Positions 50,456 through 58,734 of a stretch of 64,000 nt of DNA are shown here, in pieces; the stretch's first letter is position 1, and each line of letters starts with the position of its first letter. The stretch covers positions 62,001 through 126,000 of the forward strand of contig NZ_ADKM02000134.1 in assembly GCF_000178155.2 (NCBI RefSeq), in the 5' to 3' direction. Under the pieces are notes generated by a model. The model ran no database searches, was not told the DNA's origin, and saw only the letters and a list, made by a program, of their open reading frames with translations. The stretch comes from Hominimerdicola alba 8. Its GTDB lineage: Bacteria; Bacillota; Clostridia; Oscillospirales; Ruminococcaceae. The position numbers were made by a program, and so were the translations under genes.

Positions 50456-51475
50456 ATGAAAGAACAGCTGCAAAACATTGAAGCAAGCGCTAAGGAAGAA
50501 CTTTCAAAGGTCAGCGACATCAAGACGCTGGAAGACCTGAGAGTCAGATTTCTGGGCAAAAAGGGTGAACTGACTGCCATTCTGAAACAGATGGGCAAAC
50601 TCTCCGCTGAGGAAAGACCTGTTATAGGTCAGCTGGCTAACAAGGTCAGAGGCGATATTGAAGCCGCTCTGACAGCACGCCGCGATGAACTGAAAAGCAA
50701 GGCTGAGGAGATGCGCCTGAAAGCTGAAACACTGGACGTTACTCTGCCCGGCAAGAAGCAGAAGATAGGCAGGGCTCACCCGCTGGACGTTACCCTTGAA
50801 CAGGTCGAGGAAGTTTTTCTGGGCATGGGCTTTGACATCGTTGAGGGTCCTGAGGTAGAAACAGACCACTACTGCTTTGAGGCGCTGAATATGCCTAAGC
50901 ATCACCCTGCAAGAGATACACAGGATACTTTCTATATAAATGAGAACGTTCTGCTGAGAACACAGACTTCCTCCGTTCAGATAAGAACTATGGAGAACAG
51001 AAAGCCTCCTATCAGGATAATCTCGCCTGGCAGAGTTTACCGTTCCGATGCGGTGGACGCTACACATTCGCCGCTGTTCCATCAGATAGAGGGTCTGGTC
51101 ATCGACAAGGGCATAACTATGGCTGACCTCAAGGGCACTCTTGAACTGCTGATGAAGCGTCTTTACGGCGAGGAAACTCAGGTAAGGTTCAGACCTCACC
51201 ACTTCCCGTACACCGAGCCATCTGCGGAAGTTGACCTTATGTGCTTCAACTGTCACGGCAAGGGCTGCTCGATGTGCAAGCAGGAAGGCTGGGTAGAACT
51301 GCTGGGTTCGGGTATGGTACACCCTAAGGTGCTTGAAGAATGCGGCATCGACCCTGAGGTATACAGCGGTTTCGCATTCGGCATCGGTCTTGAAAGAATA
51401 ACAATGGGTCGTTACAGCATAAATGATATGCGTCTGCTTTATGAGAATGATATGAGGTTCCTGGAGCAGTTCTGA
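50456..51475 (+). CDS. pheS: Phenylalanyl-tRNA synthetase alpha subunit
   Basis: 339 residues, standard length. N-terminal coiled-coil arm ([18 protein letters not shown]), motif 1 region [32 protein letters not shown], motif 2 [20 protein letters not shown] and motif 3 [16 protein letters not shown] perfect AGGAGG precedes it. Together with pheT it forms the alpha2beta2 enzyme. Control is by the T-box leader. pheT starts 474 nt later, separated by a decayed gene, which is unusual since pheST are normally adjacent. Confidence 0.98.
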   Translation: MKEQLQNIEASAKEELSKVSDIKTLEDLRVRFLGKKGELTAILKQMGKLSAEERPVIGQLANKVRGDIEAALTARRDELKSKAEEMRLKAETLDVTLPGKKQKIGRAHPLDVTLEQVEEVFLGMGFDIVEGPEVETDHYCFEALNMPKHHPARDTQDTFYINENVLLRTQTSSVQIRTMENRKPPIRIISPGRVYRSDAVDATHSPLFHQIEGLVIDKGITMADLKGTLELLMKRLYGEETQVRFRPHHFPYTEPSAEVDLMCFNCHGKGCSMCKQEGWVELLGSGMVHPKVLEECGIDPEVYSGFAFGIGLERITMGRYSINDMRLLYENDMRFLEQF

Positions 51476-51547
51476 TGAATTTTCAAAAATAATAGCTTAG
51501 AACTTATTTCGCCGCAGTACAGATACAGAACATTTCGGAGAATATAA

Positions 51548-51918
51548 ATGAACGACTACAAAAACAACTGGTTTTATAAGACATGCTCAAAACAGGGCGG
51601 AAAGAACATCGTGTTTATCGTGGTGGGCGTGCTGCTGGTCTTAACAGCACTTTATACTTCACAGAGAGGTATCTGTGCGCACCCTCAGCATATGCGCTGA
51701 TAAGGTACGATAAGATCAAGGATATACATGCAAACTCTGTGAGGGTCAGCAAGGCAGGTCAGCAGAGCGTTTTTGTGAACATAGAGTTCACTTACGGCTG
51801 ACCGAGCATCGACATAAATATCAAAGACTATGGCACGTTTTTAAAAGCGCCTGCCGAGTTCACTGCACTTGTGCAGCAGCATGCGGCGGCGATGATGCAG
51901 AACAGCGGTATGTTCTGA
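51548..51918 (+). pseudogene. Decayed gene between pheS and pheT (frameshift plus in-frame TGA)
   Basis: An ATG at 51548 with GGAG upstream opens MNDYKNNWFYKTCSKQGG, a membrane segment IVFIVVGVLLVLTALY and then a short out-of-frame tail ending at 51700. From about 51667, another frame carries on sensibly (LCAPSAYALIRYDKIKDIHA ... VFVNIEFTYG), hits TGA at 51799-51801, and continues in that same frame (PSIDINIKDYGTFLKAP ... MMQNSGMF) to the TGA at 51916. The pieces together make a single-pass membrane protein of about 120 residues with one frameshift and one nonsense codon. Family unknown. Confidence 0.7.
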
Positions 51919-51949
51919 ATCAGGGATTTACAGATCGGAGGAAATATAA

Positions 51950-54361
51950 ATGGATCTTTCAATGAAATGGCTCGCAGATTATGTTGACTGCGATATGCCT
52001 ATAAAGGATTTTGTTTCGGGTATAACCCTTTCAGGCTCAAAAGTTGAGTGCTATAATGAAGAGGGCGATTATCTGGAGAATGTTGTGGTAGGTCAGGTAA
52101 AGGAGATAGTTCCTCACCCGAATTCCGACCACATGTTTATCTGCCAGCTTGATGTCGGTGAGGGTTCGCTCGTGCAGATAGTTACAGGTGCGCAGAACGT
52201 TAAAAAGGACGACTTCGTGCCTGTTGCAAAGCACAAGTCTACCGTACTTCATGACGGCAAGCCCGTGAAGATAACAAAGGGCAAGCTGAGAGGCGAGGCT
52301 TCAAACGGCATGCTCTGCTCGCTGGGCGAACTGGGGCTTAACATACATGATTTTCCTTATGCCATCGAGGACGGCATATTCATACTGGGAGATGACTGCG
52401 ACAAGACCATCGGCAAGGATATCCGCGAGGCGATAGGCTTCAACGACACTGTTGTTGAGTTTGAGATAACCTCCAACAGACCTGACTGCATGTCGGTCAT
52501 CGGTCTGGCAAGGGAAACTGCGGCAACTTTCGGCAAGGAACTGAAAGTCGCTAAGCCCGAATTCAAGGGCGTTTACGGCGATGTTAACGAAATGCTCAAA
52601 GTCAAGATACACAACACCGACCTCTGCAAGAGATATATCGGCGCTATCGTCAAGAATGTAAAGATAGGTCCTTCACCCAGATGGATGCGCGAAAGACTGA
52701 GAGCAAGCGGCGTTCGTCCGATAAACAACTTTGTTGATATAACCAACTATGTAATGCTGGAATACGGCAGACCGATGCACGCTTTTGACCTGCGCTATGT
52801 TGAGGGTGCAGAGATAAATGTCCGCAACGCTAGGGCAGGCGAGAAGATAACCACTCTTGACGGCATCGAGAGAGAACTGAGTGAGGAGATGCTGGTCATT
52901 GCTGATGCTAAGAAGCCCGTTGCAGTAGCAGGCGTCATGGGCGGCGAGTACAGCGGTATCATGGACGACACCACCACCGTTGTTTTCGAGTCGGCTTGCT
53001 TTGACGGCGCAAGTGTTGCCACAACCGCAAAGAAGCTGCGCATGAGGACTGACGCATCTTCAAGATATGACAAGGGTCTTGACCCGCACGAGTGCTATGA
53101 AGCACTGATGAGAGCCTGCCAGCTGGTAGAAGAACTGGGCGCAGGTGAGGTAGTAAAGACTGTTATCGATGAGAATTATCAGAGCGAAACTCCTCTTAAT
53201 GTTGAGTTCAGTGCTGACTGGATAAACAATTTCCTCGGTACTGATATACCCGAAGCTGAGATGGTACGCATACTTGAAAAGCTGGAGTTCACCGTGAAGG
53301 ACGGCAGAGTTTATGCACCCTGGTTCAGAGTTGACATCGGCTGTAAGGCTGACATCGCTGAGGAAGTTGCAAGGATATACGGCTACAACAGCATACCCGA
53401 TACCATCATCAGGGGCGTTGCAAATGCACAGCGCACACCAAAGCAGAACTTCGAGAAGAAGGTCAAGGCGGCTATGCTGTCGATGGGGCTGAACGAGATA
53501 GAAACATTCTCTTTCATCTCGCCAAAATACTTTGACAAGATAGCTTTGCCTGCTGACAGCAAGCTGAGAAACACTGTTACCATAATGAACCCTCTTGGTG
53601 AGGACACCAGCGTTATGAGAACTACAATAGTTCCTTCTGTACTGGAAGTTGTGGGCAGAAATTACAGCTACCGCAATCCTGAGTGCTACGTGTTCGAGAT
53701 GGGCAACGAGTATATCCCTGTTGAGGGCGAAGTTCTCCCTACCGAGCCTGTAAGACTGGGCATCGGCTTCTATGATACCGAGAGCGGTGCAGATTTCTAT
53801 ACACTCAAGGGCATGGTAGAGGGTCTGATGAATGCAGTGGGCGCTGAGAACATCGAGTATGAAAGACCATCTGATGACTGCGAGTTTGATGAGGTTTCCG
53901 CTTTCCATCCCGGCAGATGTGCTGTTGTAAAGGTCGATGGCAGACAGATAGGCATATTCGGTGAACTTCACCCGAAGGTGATGGAGAACTACGGCATCGA
54001 AGCAAGGACATATGTTGCAAAGATAAACATCCCCGAACTGATGGAACTTTCCTGCGATACAAAGACCTACAAGCCTCTGCCTAAGTTCCCTGCGACCACA
54101 AGAGATCTGTCGGTGGTATGCGATGAGGAAGTGCCTGCGGCTGTTCTTGAAAAGCTGATACGCAAGGCTGTCGGCGGCATTCTTGAAAGCGTAACACTGT
54201 TTGACGTTTACAGGGGTGAGCAGATAGAGGCGGGTAAGAAGTCTGTATCCTACTCGATCTCGATGAGATCTCTCGAAGGCACACTGACTGACGATCAGGC
54301 TGACAAGGCTATGGAAAAGGCTGTCAAGGAACTGAGTGCTATCGGTGCTGAACTCAGGTAA
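51950..54361 (+). CDS. pheT: Phenylalanyl-tRNA synthetase beta subunit
   Basis: 803 residues, full length. The N-terminal tRNA-binding domain (VVVGQVKEIVPHPNSDHMFICQLDVG; ~40-150), B3/4 editing domain, B5 domain and catalytic-like core follow, with the C-terminal FDX-anticodon-binding fold (KPLPKFPATTRDLSVVCDEEV) at ~710-803. GGAGG precedes the start. It is expected to be cotranscribed with pheS from the T-box leader. Confidence 0.97.
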   Translation: MDLSMKWLADYVDCDMPIKDFVSGITLSGSKVECYNEEGDYLENVVVGQVKEIVPHPNSDHMFICQLDVGEGSLVQIVTGAQNVKKDDFVPVAKHKSTVLHDGKPVKITKGKLRGEASNGMLCSLGELGLNIHDFPYAIEDGIFILGDDCDKTIGKDIREAIGFNDTVVEFEITSNRPDCMSVIGLARETAATFGKELKVAKPEFKGVYGDVNEMLKVKIHNTDLCKRYIGAIVKNVKIGPSPRWMRERLRASGVRPINNFVDITNYVMLEYGRPMHAFDLRYVEGAEINVRNARAGEKITTLDGIERELSEEMLVIADAKKPVAVAGVMGGEYSGIMDDTTTVVFESACFDGASVATTAKKLRMRTDASSRYDKGLDPHECYEALMRACQLVEELGAGEVVKTVIDENYQSETPLNVEFSADWINNFLGTDIPEAEMVRILEKLEFTVKDGRVYAPWFRVDIGCKADIAEEVARIYGYNSIPDTIIRGVANAQRTPKQNFEKKVKAAMLSMGLNEIETFSFISPKYFDKIALPADSKLRNTVTIMNPLGEDTSVMRTTIVPSVLEVVGRNYSYRNPECYVFEMGNEYIPVEGEVLPTEPVRLGIGFYDTESGADFYTLKGMVEGLMNAVGAENIEYERPSDDCEFDEVSAFHPGRCAVVKVDGRQIGIFGELHPKVMENYGIEARTYVAKINIPELMELSCDTKTYKPLPKFPATTRDLSVVCDEEVPAAVLEKLIRKAVGGILESVTLFDVYRGEQIEAGKKSVSYSISMRSLEGTLTDDQADKAMEKAVKELSAIGAELR

Positions 54362-54421
54362 GTAAATTGTAAAAAAAATATTGCCAAATTTGTGCAATTC
54401 TGATAAAATTTATTCTACCCC

Positions 54422-54450
54422 TTGTTATTTTTGAAAAAATGGAGTATAAT
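54422..54450 (+). promoter_or_regulatory. Promoter of ireB
   Basis: TTGTTA and TATAAT with a 17-bp spacer, 38 bp before the ireB start codon. Confidence 0.72.
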
Positions 54451-54488
54451 ATAATCAAGGACAATTAGCAAGGAGTTGAGCATTTATT

Positions 54489-54740
54489 ATGACAGACAGA
54501 ACATTGGAATTTTCGTCATTGCACCCTGATAAAGAGAACCTGCTCAAAGATACGCTGACAGAGGTGTATGATGCGCTCAAAGAAAAGGGCTATGACCCTG
54601 TAAATCAGATAGTAGGCTATATCCTTTCTGAGGATCCGACCTACATAACCACATACAACAATGCGAGAAGCAAGATACGTCACATAGACAGGGACGAACT
54701 TTTGCAGGCGCTTGTGAAAAATTATCTGAAAACAGAGTAA
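54489..54740 (+). CDS. ireB: IreB family regulatory phosphoprotein (UPF0297)
   Basis: 83 residues, full length. Typical sequence: [39 protein letters not shown] and the N-terminal Thr residues (MTDRTLEF) that are phosphorylated by the IreK/PASTA kinase in Enterococcus. That role is known from the family. In most Firmicutes the gene is followed by ruvX; here it is alone with its own promoter and terminator. Confidence 0.93.
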   Translation: MTDRTLEFSSLHPDKENLLKDTLTEVYDALKEKGYDPVNQIVGYILSEDPTYITTYNNARSKIRHIDRDELLQALVKNYLKTE

Positions 54741-54753
54741 CAATGTGATTTTT

Positions 54754-54790
54754 CGGGGACGGGATTTATTTCCGCCCCCGTTTTTGTTTA
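54754..54790 (+). terminator. Terminator of ireB
   Basis: CGGGGACGGGA paired with TTCCGCCCCCG (one mismatch) followed by TTTTTGTTTA, 14 nt after the ireB stop. Confidence 0.82.
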
Positions 54791-54835
54791 TTCTGCGCCT
54801 GACTGCAAATAATATGCAGAAAGGAGGAATGCAGA

Positions 54836-55675
54836 ATGAACAAGCTGATTCTGGCAAGGTTTGCCGCAGTTTTTACGGCAGGTGTGCTGACTGCCTGCGG
54901 CATGACGGGCAGAAAAGAAAATGGCGGTGATGACATCGGTGCATCATCGGCGGCGGCAGAACCCGTGATGATAACGGCAAAAGGTGTAAAGTCGGACTAC
55001 TCGGCGCTGTCGGGCGAGTGTCACGGTTACGGTCAGGGCGTGCAGGTGGACGAAAAGAACCGAACGCTGGGCGCGCTTGACTTCAACCACACCTACGGAA
55101 AATACAGTGCAAAAGCCATAAATGAGGACGACAAGAAGATAACACTGACTTTCGACCAGGGATACGAGAACGGTTATACTGCGCAGATACTCGATACACT
55201 GAAAGAGAAAAATGTAAAGGCGGTGTTCTTTCTGGTGCAGGACTATGCCGAGCGAAATCCCGAACTGGTACGGCGTATGATAGATGAGGGGCATACGGTG
55301 GCGAACCACTCGGTACACCATTACTCGATGCCATCGCTGAATGAGGAAACCTGCCGCACTGAGATAACTGACTTCCACGAATATATGAAAGAGAATTTCG
55401 GGGTGGAGATGACGCTCTTCCGTCCGCCGATGGGTGAGTTTTCTGAGAAGTCGCTGGCGGTAACTGCTGACTGCGGCTATGAAACTGTGCTGTGGAGTTT
55501 TGCTTATGCCGACTGGAATGCAGATGACCAGCCCGAACCCTCTGCGGCACTGGATAAGCTGAGAAAAGCCGCTCATGAGGGGGCGATATATCTGCTTCAT
55601 TCGGTGTCTTCCACCAATGCGCAGATACTCGGTGACCTGATAGACGGTCTGCGTGAAGACGGCTTTGAACTATAG
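54836..55675 (+). CDS. PdaA-like polysaccharide deacetylase lipoprotein
   Basis: 279 residues with AAAGGAGG upstream. Lipobox VLTAC near Cys20. The NodB domain (~100-279) reads TLTFDQGYENGYTAQILDTL, the form seen in PdaA/PdaC-type peptidoglycan deacetylases rather than the usual TFDDGP. The zinc His pair is in ANHSVHHYSMPSL, and FRPPMGEFS and YLLHSVS follow. It should deacetylate N-acetyl sugars of peptidoglycan outside the cell. The final codons ...GFEL-stop run into a family A repeat whose TATAG end supplies the TAG stop, so the original C-terminus may have been a little longer. Confidence 0.87.
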   Translation: MNKLILARFAAVFTAGVLTACGMTGRKENGGDDIGASSAAAEPVMITAKGVKSDYSALSGECHGYGQGVQVDEKNRTLGALDFNHTYGKYSAKAINEDDKKITLTFDQGYENGYTAQILDTLKEKNVKAVFFLVQDYAERNPELVRRMIDEGHTVANHSVHHYSMPSLNEETCRTEITDFHEYMKENFGVEMTLFRPPMGEFSEKSLAVTADCGYETVLWSFAYADWNADDQPEPSAALDKLRKAAHEGAIYLLHSVSSTNAQILGDLIDGLREDGFEL

Positions 55676-55773
55676 CGATCCGCCTTAAAATTCAGACAAA
55701 ATCCAGTCACAAAACCCATAAATCCCAGCTTTTGCGACCGGATCTTGTGAATTTAAAAAGTTGGATCGCTATA
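55671..55773. repeat. 103-bp palindromic repeat, family A copy 3
   Basis: Same structure as the other copies with about ten substitutions. Both terminal arms changed together: TATAGCGATCC on the left and GGATCGCTATA on the right, which keeps base pairing. Two changes in the right inner arm break pairing. The left end overlaps the last two codons of the deacetylase gene. Confidence 0.92.
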
Positions 55774-55792
55774 GAAGTCTGAATTTACAACA

Positions 55793-55830
55793 AAAGCCCT
55801 TTCTTACGAACTTCTGTAAGAAAGGGCTTT
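55793..55830. terminator. Bidirectional terminator between the deacetylase and CotH genes
   Basis: Long perfect stem AAAGCCCTTTCTTAC / GTAAGAAAGGGCTTT with an 8-nt loop. It serves the convergent deacetylase and CotH-dockerin genes. Confidence 0.9.
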
Positions 55831-55853
55831 GTTATATCGGTTTTGTCTTACTG

Positions 55854-58376
55854 TCAGCTGAGTGGCTTAATGTTCTTTACATGTGCCGCGATCGCAGAAA
55901 CATCGGTGATGTTTACCTTACCATCGCCGTTTACATCAGCGCGTGTGATGGCTTCGGCGTTGAGTTGCTTTATGTTCTTGACATAAGCTGCCGCAGCAGA
56001 GATATCTGTTACCGTCACAGCACCGTCGCCGTTTACATCACCGCGCGGAAGTTTTTCAGTGCCGAATGCTTCGTTGAGGGCGGTTTCGAGAGCATCCAGC
56101 GAGGTGTTCTGCGGCTTGATTCCTGTGCCTCCGTTGGTGGCGTTTCTCAGTGCTCTGGTGTGAGCACTGTCAACTGCCTTGCGCTGTTCTTCACTGAGAA
56201 TGTCAAGGTCGGCGTTGTCATATCTTTGCAGAAGTTCCAGCGCTCTCAGCATGGTGGGGTAGTACTCTTCGCGTGAAGGCGCAGTGCCCTTGCCGTGAAA
56301 GAACTCGTTCATCCAGCCGATACACTGGTCGGCAGACCACATAGCCGAGCCTGACGGGAAGCGTTCAAAGTACTTCGGCAGGTTCTTGTAATAGCCGTCC
56401 TTGATCTCAGCAAGCTGTTTGTCGTAGTTCTCGGCGCTGAAAGTATCAGCGGCGGTCGCCATCGAACTGCGGAATATCTCTTTGAATTTTTCGTTCTGAA
56501 GTGCCTTGTAAGCGATGACAGCCAGTGTGTCGCCGCCTTTTTTGCCTGTTTCATATATCTGTATCAGCTTGTTGTTGGTTGAATTCTCGCTCTTGTTGCC
56601 CCAGAGGTACACGCCCATCTCGGTATCGTAGAACATAGTTCTCCAGCGGCAGTCGCTGTAATCGGGGTTATTCTCATCAGCCTCGCGGGAACGCCACAAG
56701 CGCCAGTTCTTTACCGACCAGTCCTCATTGGTGATGTATATCTCAGCCGCCAGATAGTTTGCCAGATCCTGCACATCGAACATCTCGGTGAACTTCTTGT
56801 ACTGTTCGGGGTCGGTCAGGTCAGCGCTCCTTATCCAGCTGTCCATCTCGTTCCAAAGTTCGATGTCGGCATCTTCGCCTTCATCAACTTTCGGGCTGTT
56901 GTCCTCATACTTGGTGGATATTATCACCACATTTTTCTTCTTGACATCGAAGTGGTCTTTTACATAAGAGTCCGAGTAGTCCTCCTGCATCGTGTAAAGT
57001 CCCCAGTATTCGCCGTTTATGAACGCCACAACAGGTCTGCCTGTCTGTGTCGAAAGTTCAAGACCGCCGCTCATTCTCTGCAAAAGCTGGTCCTTGAACT
57101 TGGTGTAGTTTGCATCATTACCGCCGTTTCTCAGCACGAATTTATCAAAGTCGTTTATCTCTCTGCCCTCACCGTCACGGGAAGTCAGTCCCGCAAACAG
57201 GGGATAGTCGAACTTCTTGGCGCCGTACTCTTCGCGGGCGTAGAAACGCAGGCTCTTCTGATAATCCTGTCTTGAATAGCCGCCTTGTATCCTCATGCCG
57301 CAGTCCTGTGAAAGTACAGTACTGCCGTCGTCGATGAAGTCTATATGCACAGGACGCTCCCACTCTTTGCCCCTGTTCATGGCGTTTTCTTTGAGGTAAA
57401 TGCCTTTTTGCTTGTCGAAGAGATTGTCGCTGTCAGTAACTATCGACATAACGCCCACGCCGTTATAGGTGGTATCATCATAGCCCACAAAGTAAGACTT
57501 TGTTACCACTCCGCTCACCTGACCGTCCTTTATTGCCGCCGCCCTTATGACCACAGCTTTATCGACTTTGACAGAGGGCTTTCTCTTCTGTTCCCATGTG
57601 TACCAGTCGGTGAACAGCGACCTGTCCATTGCGGAAAGCACGTTGGGCCGGTCGGTCACATTCTCGATGGTTATAGCGCCCTCATATCTGGTGGAATTTT
57701 CAGTCGGGGTACTGCCGTCGGTGGTATAGTATATCTCGGCGCCGTCAGCGGCAGTAAGTTCAAGTTCAAAGCTGTCCGCGAACATTCCGCTGTCGCGGGA
57801 GAAAGCAGGTGCATCGGGGGCTGAGAACAGCTGTTCTTCCGAGTTGACAGCGTTAGGTGACGGGTTCGCGATGACAAAATCGGTGCCGTCAGCAGGTATG
57901 CGCGCATAGACGGTGTCATCAGCAAGTTCAGGTGCATCTGCTTTATCGATAATGGAAGTGCCGTCGGAAAGAATAACAGTTTCGCCCTTTGCAGAAAGCC
58001 CGAACAGCGCTATGGGCTTTTCGGGAGTGCTTTCAGCCTCGATGTTTTTGCCGCAGTAGACTACCAGGCAGCCGCCCGCAGGTATCTTTGTACCGTCGGG
58101 TATCTTTGCCTTTGCAAGTTCGGCTTCGTCATCACTGAGGTACAGCCCGCCGATGTCTGCGTCCGAAGAGGTGGGGTTGTAAAGTTCTACCCAGTCGCAG
58201 AACTTGTCCTTTGAGTCCTTTAGGTCGGTGAGATTGCCGTTCGCACCCGTGTTGCCTGTGCAGACTTCACTTATAAGTACAGCAGGCGAAACCTCAGCCG
58301 CAGCGGGGAATGCAGATACAGTGCCCGAAACTGTCAGCAGCGCCGCGATGAATGCAGCTGTCATTTTGTTTTTCAT
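55854..58376 (-). CDS. Secreted CotH-kinase-family protein with lamin-tail and dockerin domains
   Basis: 840 residues from the ATG at 58376 (TAGGAGTG upstream). Signal peptide ~1-27. A lamin-tail domain (~32-140; VLISEVCTGNTGANG, DWVELYNPTSSDADIGG) is followed by a chitobiase C-terminal-like beta domain (~185-240; AEIYYTTDGSTPTENSTRY). The CotH domain (~300-660) shows MRIQGGYSRQDYQKSLRF, FVLRNGGNDANYTKFKDQL and the metal-site-like MFYDTEMGVYLWG. The type I dockerin is C-terminal (~780-840; DVNGDGAVTVTD, DVNGDGKVNITD). CotH proteins in Bacillus are protein kinases of the spore coat; what this extracellular cellulosome-borne version phosphorylates, if anything, is unknown. Confidence 0.9.
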   Translation of the reverse strand: MKNKMTAAFIAALLTVSGTVSAFPAAAEVSPAVLISEVCTGNTGANGNLTDLKDSKDKFCDWVELYNPTSSDADIGGLYLSDDEAELAKAKIPDGTKIPAGGCLVVYCGKNIEAESTPEKPIALFGLSAKGETVILSDGTSIIDKADAPELADDTVYARIPADGTDFVIANPSPNAVNSEEQLFSAPDAPAFSRDSGMFADSFELELTAADGAEIYYTTDGSTPTENSTRYEGAITIENVTDRPNVLSAMDRSLFTDWYTWEQKRKPSVKVDKAVVIRAAAIKDGQVSGVVTKSYFVGYDDTTYNGVGVMSIVTDSDNLFDKQKGIYLKENAMNRGKEWERPVHIDFIDDGSTVLSQDCGMRIQGGYSRQDYQKSLRFYAREEYGAKKFDYPLFAGLTSRDGEGREINDFDKFVLRNGGNDANYTKFKDQLLQRMSGGLELSTQTGRPVVAFINGEYWGLYTMQEDYSDSYVKDHFDVKKKNVVIISTKYEDNSPKVDEGEDADIELWNEMDSWIRSADLTDPEQYKKFTEMFDVQDLANYLAAEIYITNEDWSVKNWRLWRSREADENNPDYSDCRWRTMFYDTEMGVYLWGNKSENSTNNKLIQIYETGKKGGDTLAVIAYKALQNEKFKEIFRSSMATAADTFSAENYDKQLAEIKDGYYKNLPKYFERFPSGSAMWSADQCIGWMNEFFHGKGTAPSREEYYPTMLRALELLQRYDNADLDILSEEQRKAVDSAHTRALRNATNGGTGIKPQNTSLDALETALNEAFGTEKLPRGDVNGDGAVTVTDISAAAAYVKNIKQLNAEAITRADVNGDGKVNITDVSAIAAHVKNIKPLS

Positions 58377-58440
58377 TATATTCACTCCTATCAAAATATG
58401 AAATTGTTCGTAGTACAGATCAATGTTGAACTTCCTGCCC

Positions 58441-58469
58441 ATTATAGCACATTATCAATATAATTTCAA
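58441..58469 (-). promoter_or_regulatory. Promoter of the CotH-dockerin gene
   Basis: On the minus strand TTGAAA and TATAAT are exactly 17 bp apart, about 65 bp before the start codon. The stretch from 58470 to 58644 holds no gene or repeat that I can see. Confidence 0.82.
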
Positions 58470-58644
58470 GCGTTTTGGCAAAAATATTATAGAATTTGAA
58501 CAGTAAATGCTAATATACATCACGCCTGAGAAAAGGTAACACATGTCGGTTCATATTGTGTAAGTTGTTTTGGACAGAATGTCTTTATTTATGTATTTCG
58601 GGGCGGTATTTTTACTAAAAATCAAAAAAAATGTGGGTTTTCTA

Positions 58645-58673
58645 TTGACAAAGAATGTAAATGAGTGTATAAT
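58645..58673 (+). promoter_or_regulatory. Promoter of the two-repeat surface protein gene
   Basis: Perfect TTGACA and TATAAT with a 17-bp spacer, 62 bp upstream of the start codon and followed by AGGAGG. Confidence 0.88.
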
Positions 58674-58734
58674 GTACAAGGGAAGAAATTAGTTTGGATT
58701 GTTTATCAAACTATACTTTAGGAGGATGATCTAC

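Noticed and set aside
51799-51801. Selenocysteine at the in-frame TGA of the pheS-pheT pseudogene
   Set aside because: The same locus also has a frameshift, there is no obvious SECIS-like hairpin and the residue context has no redox motif.
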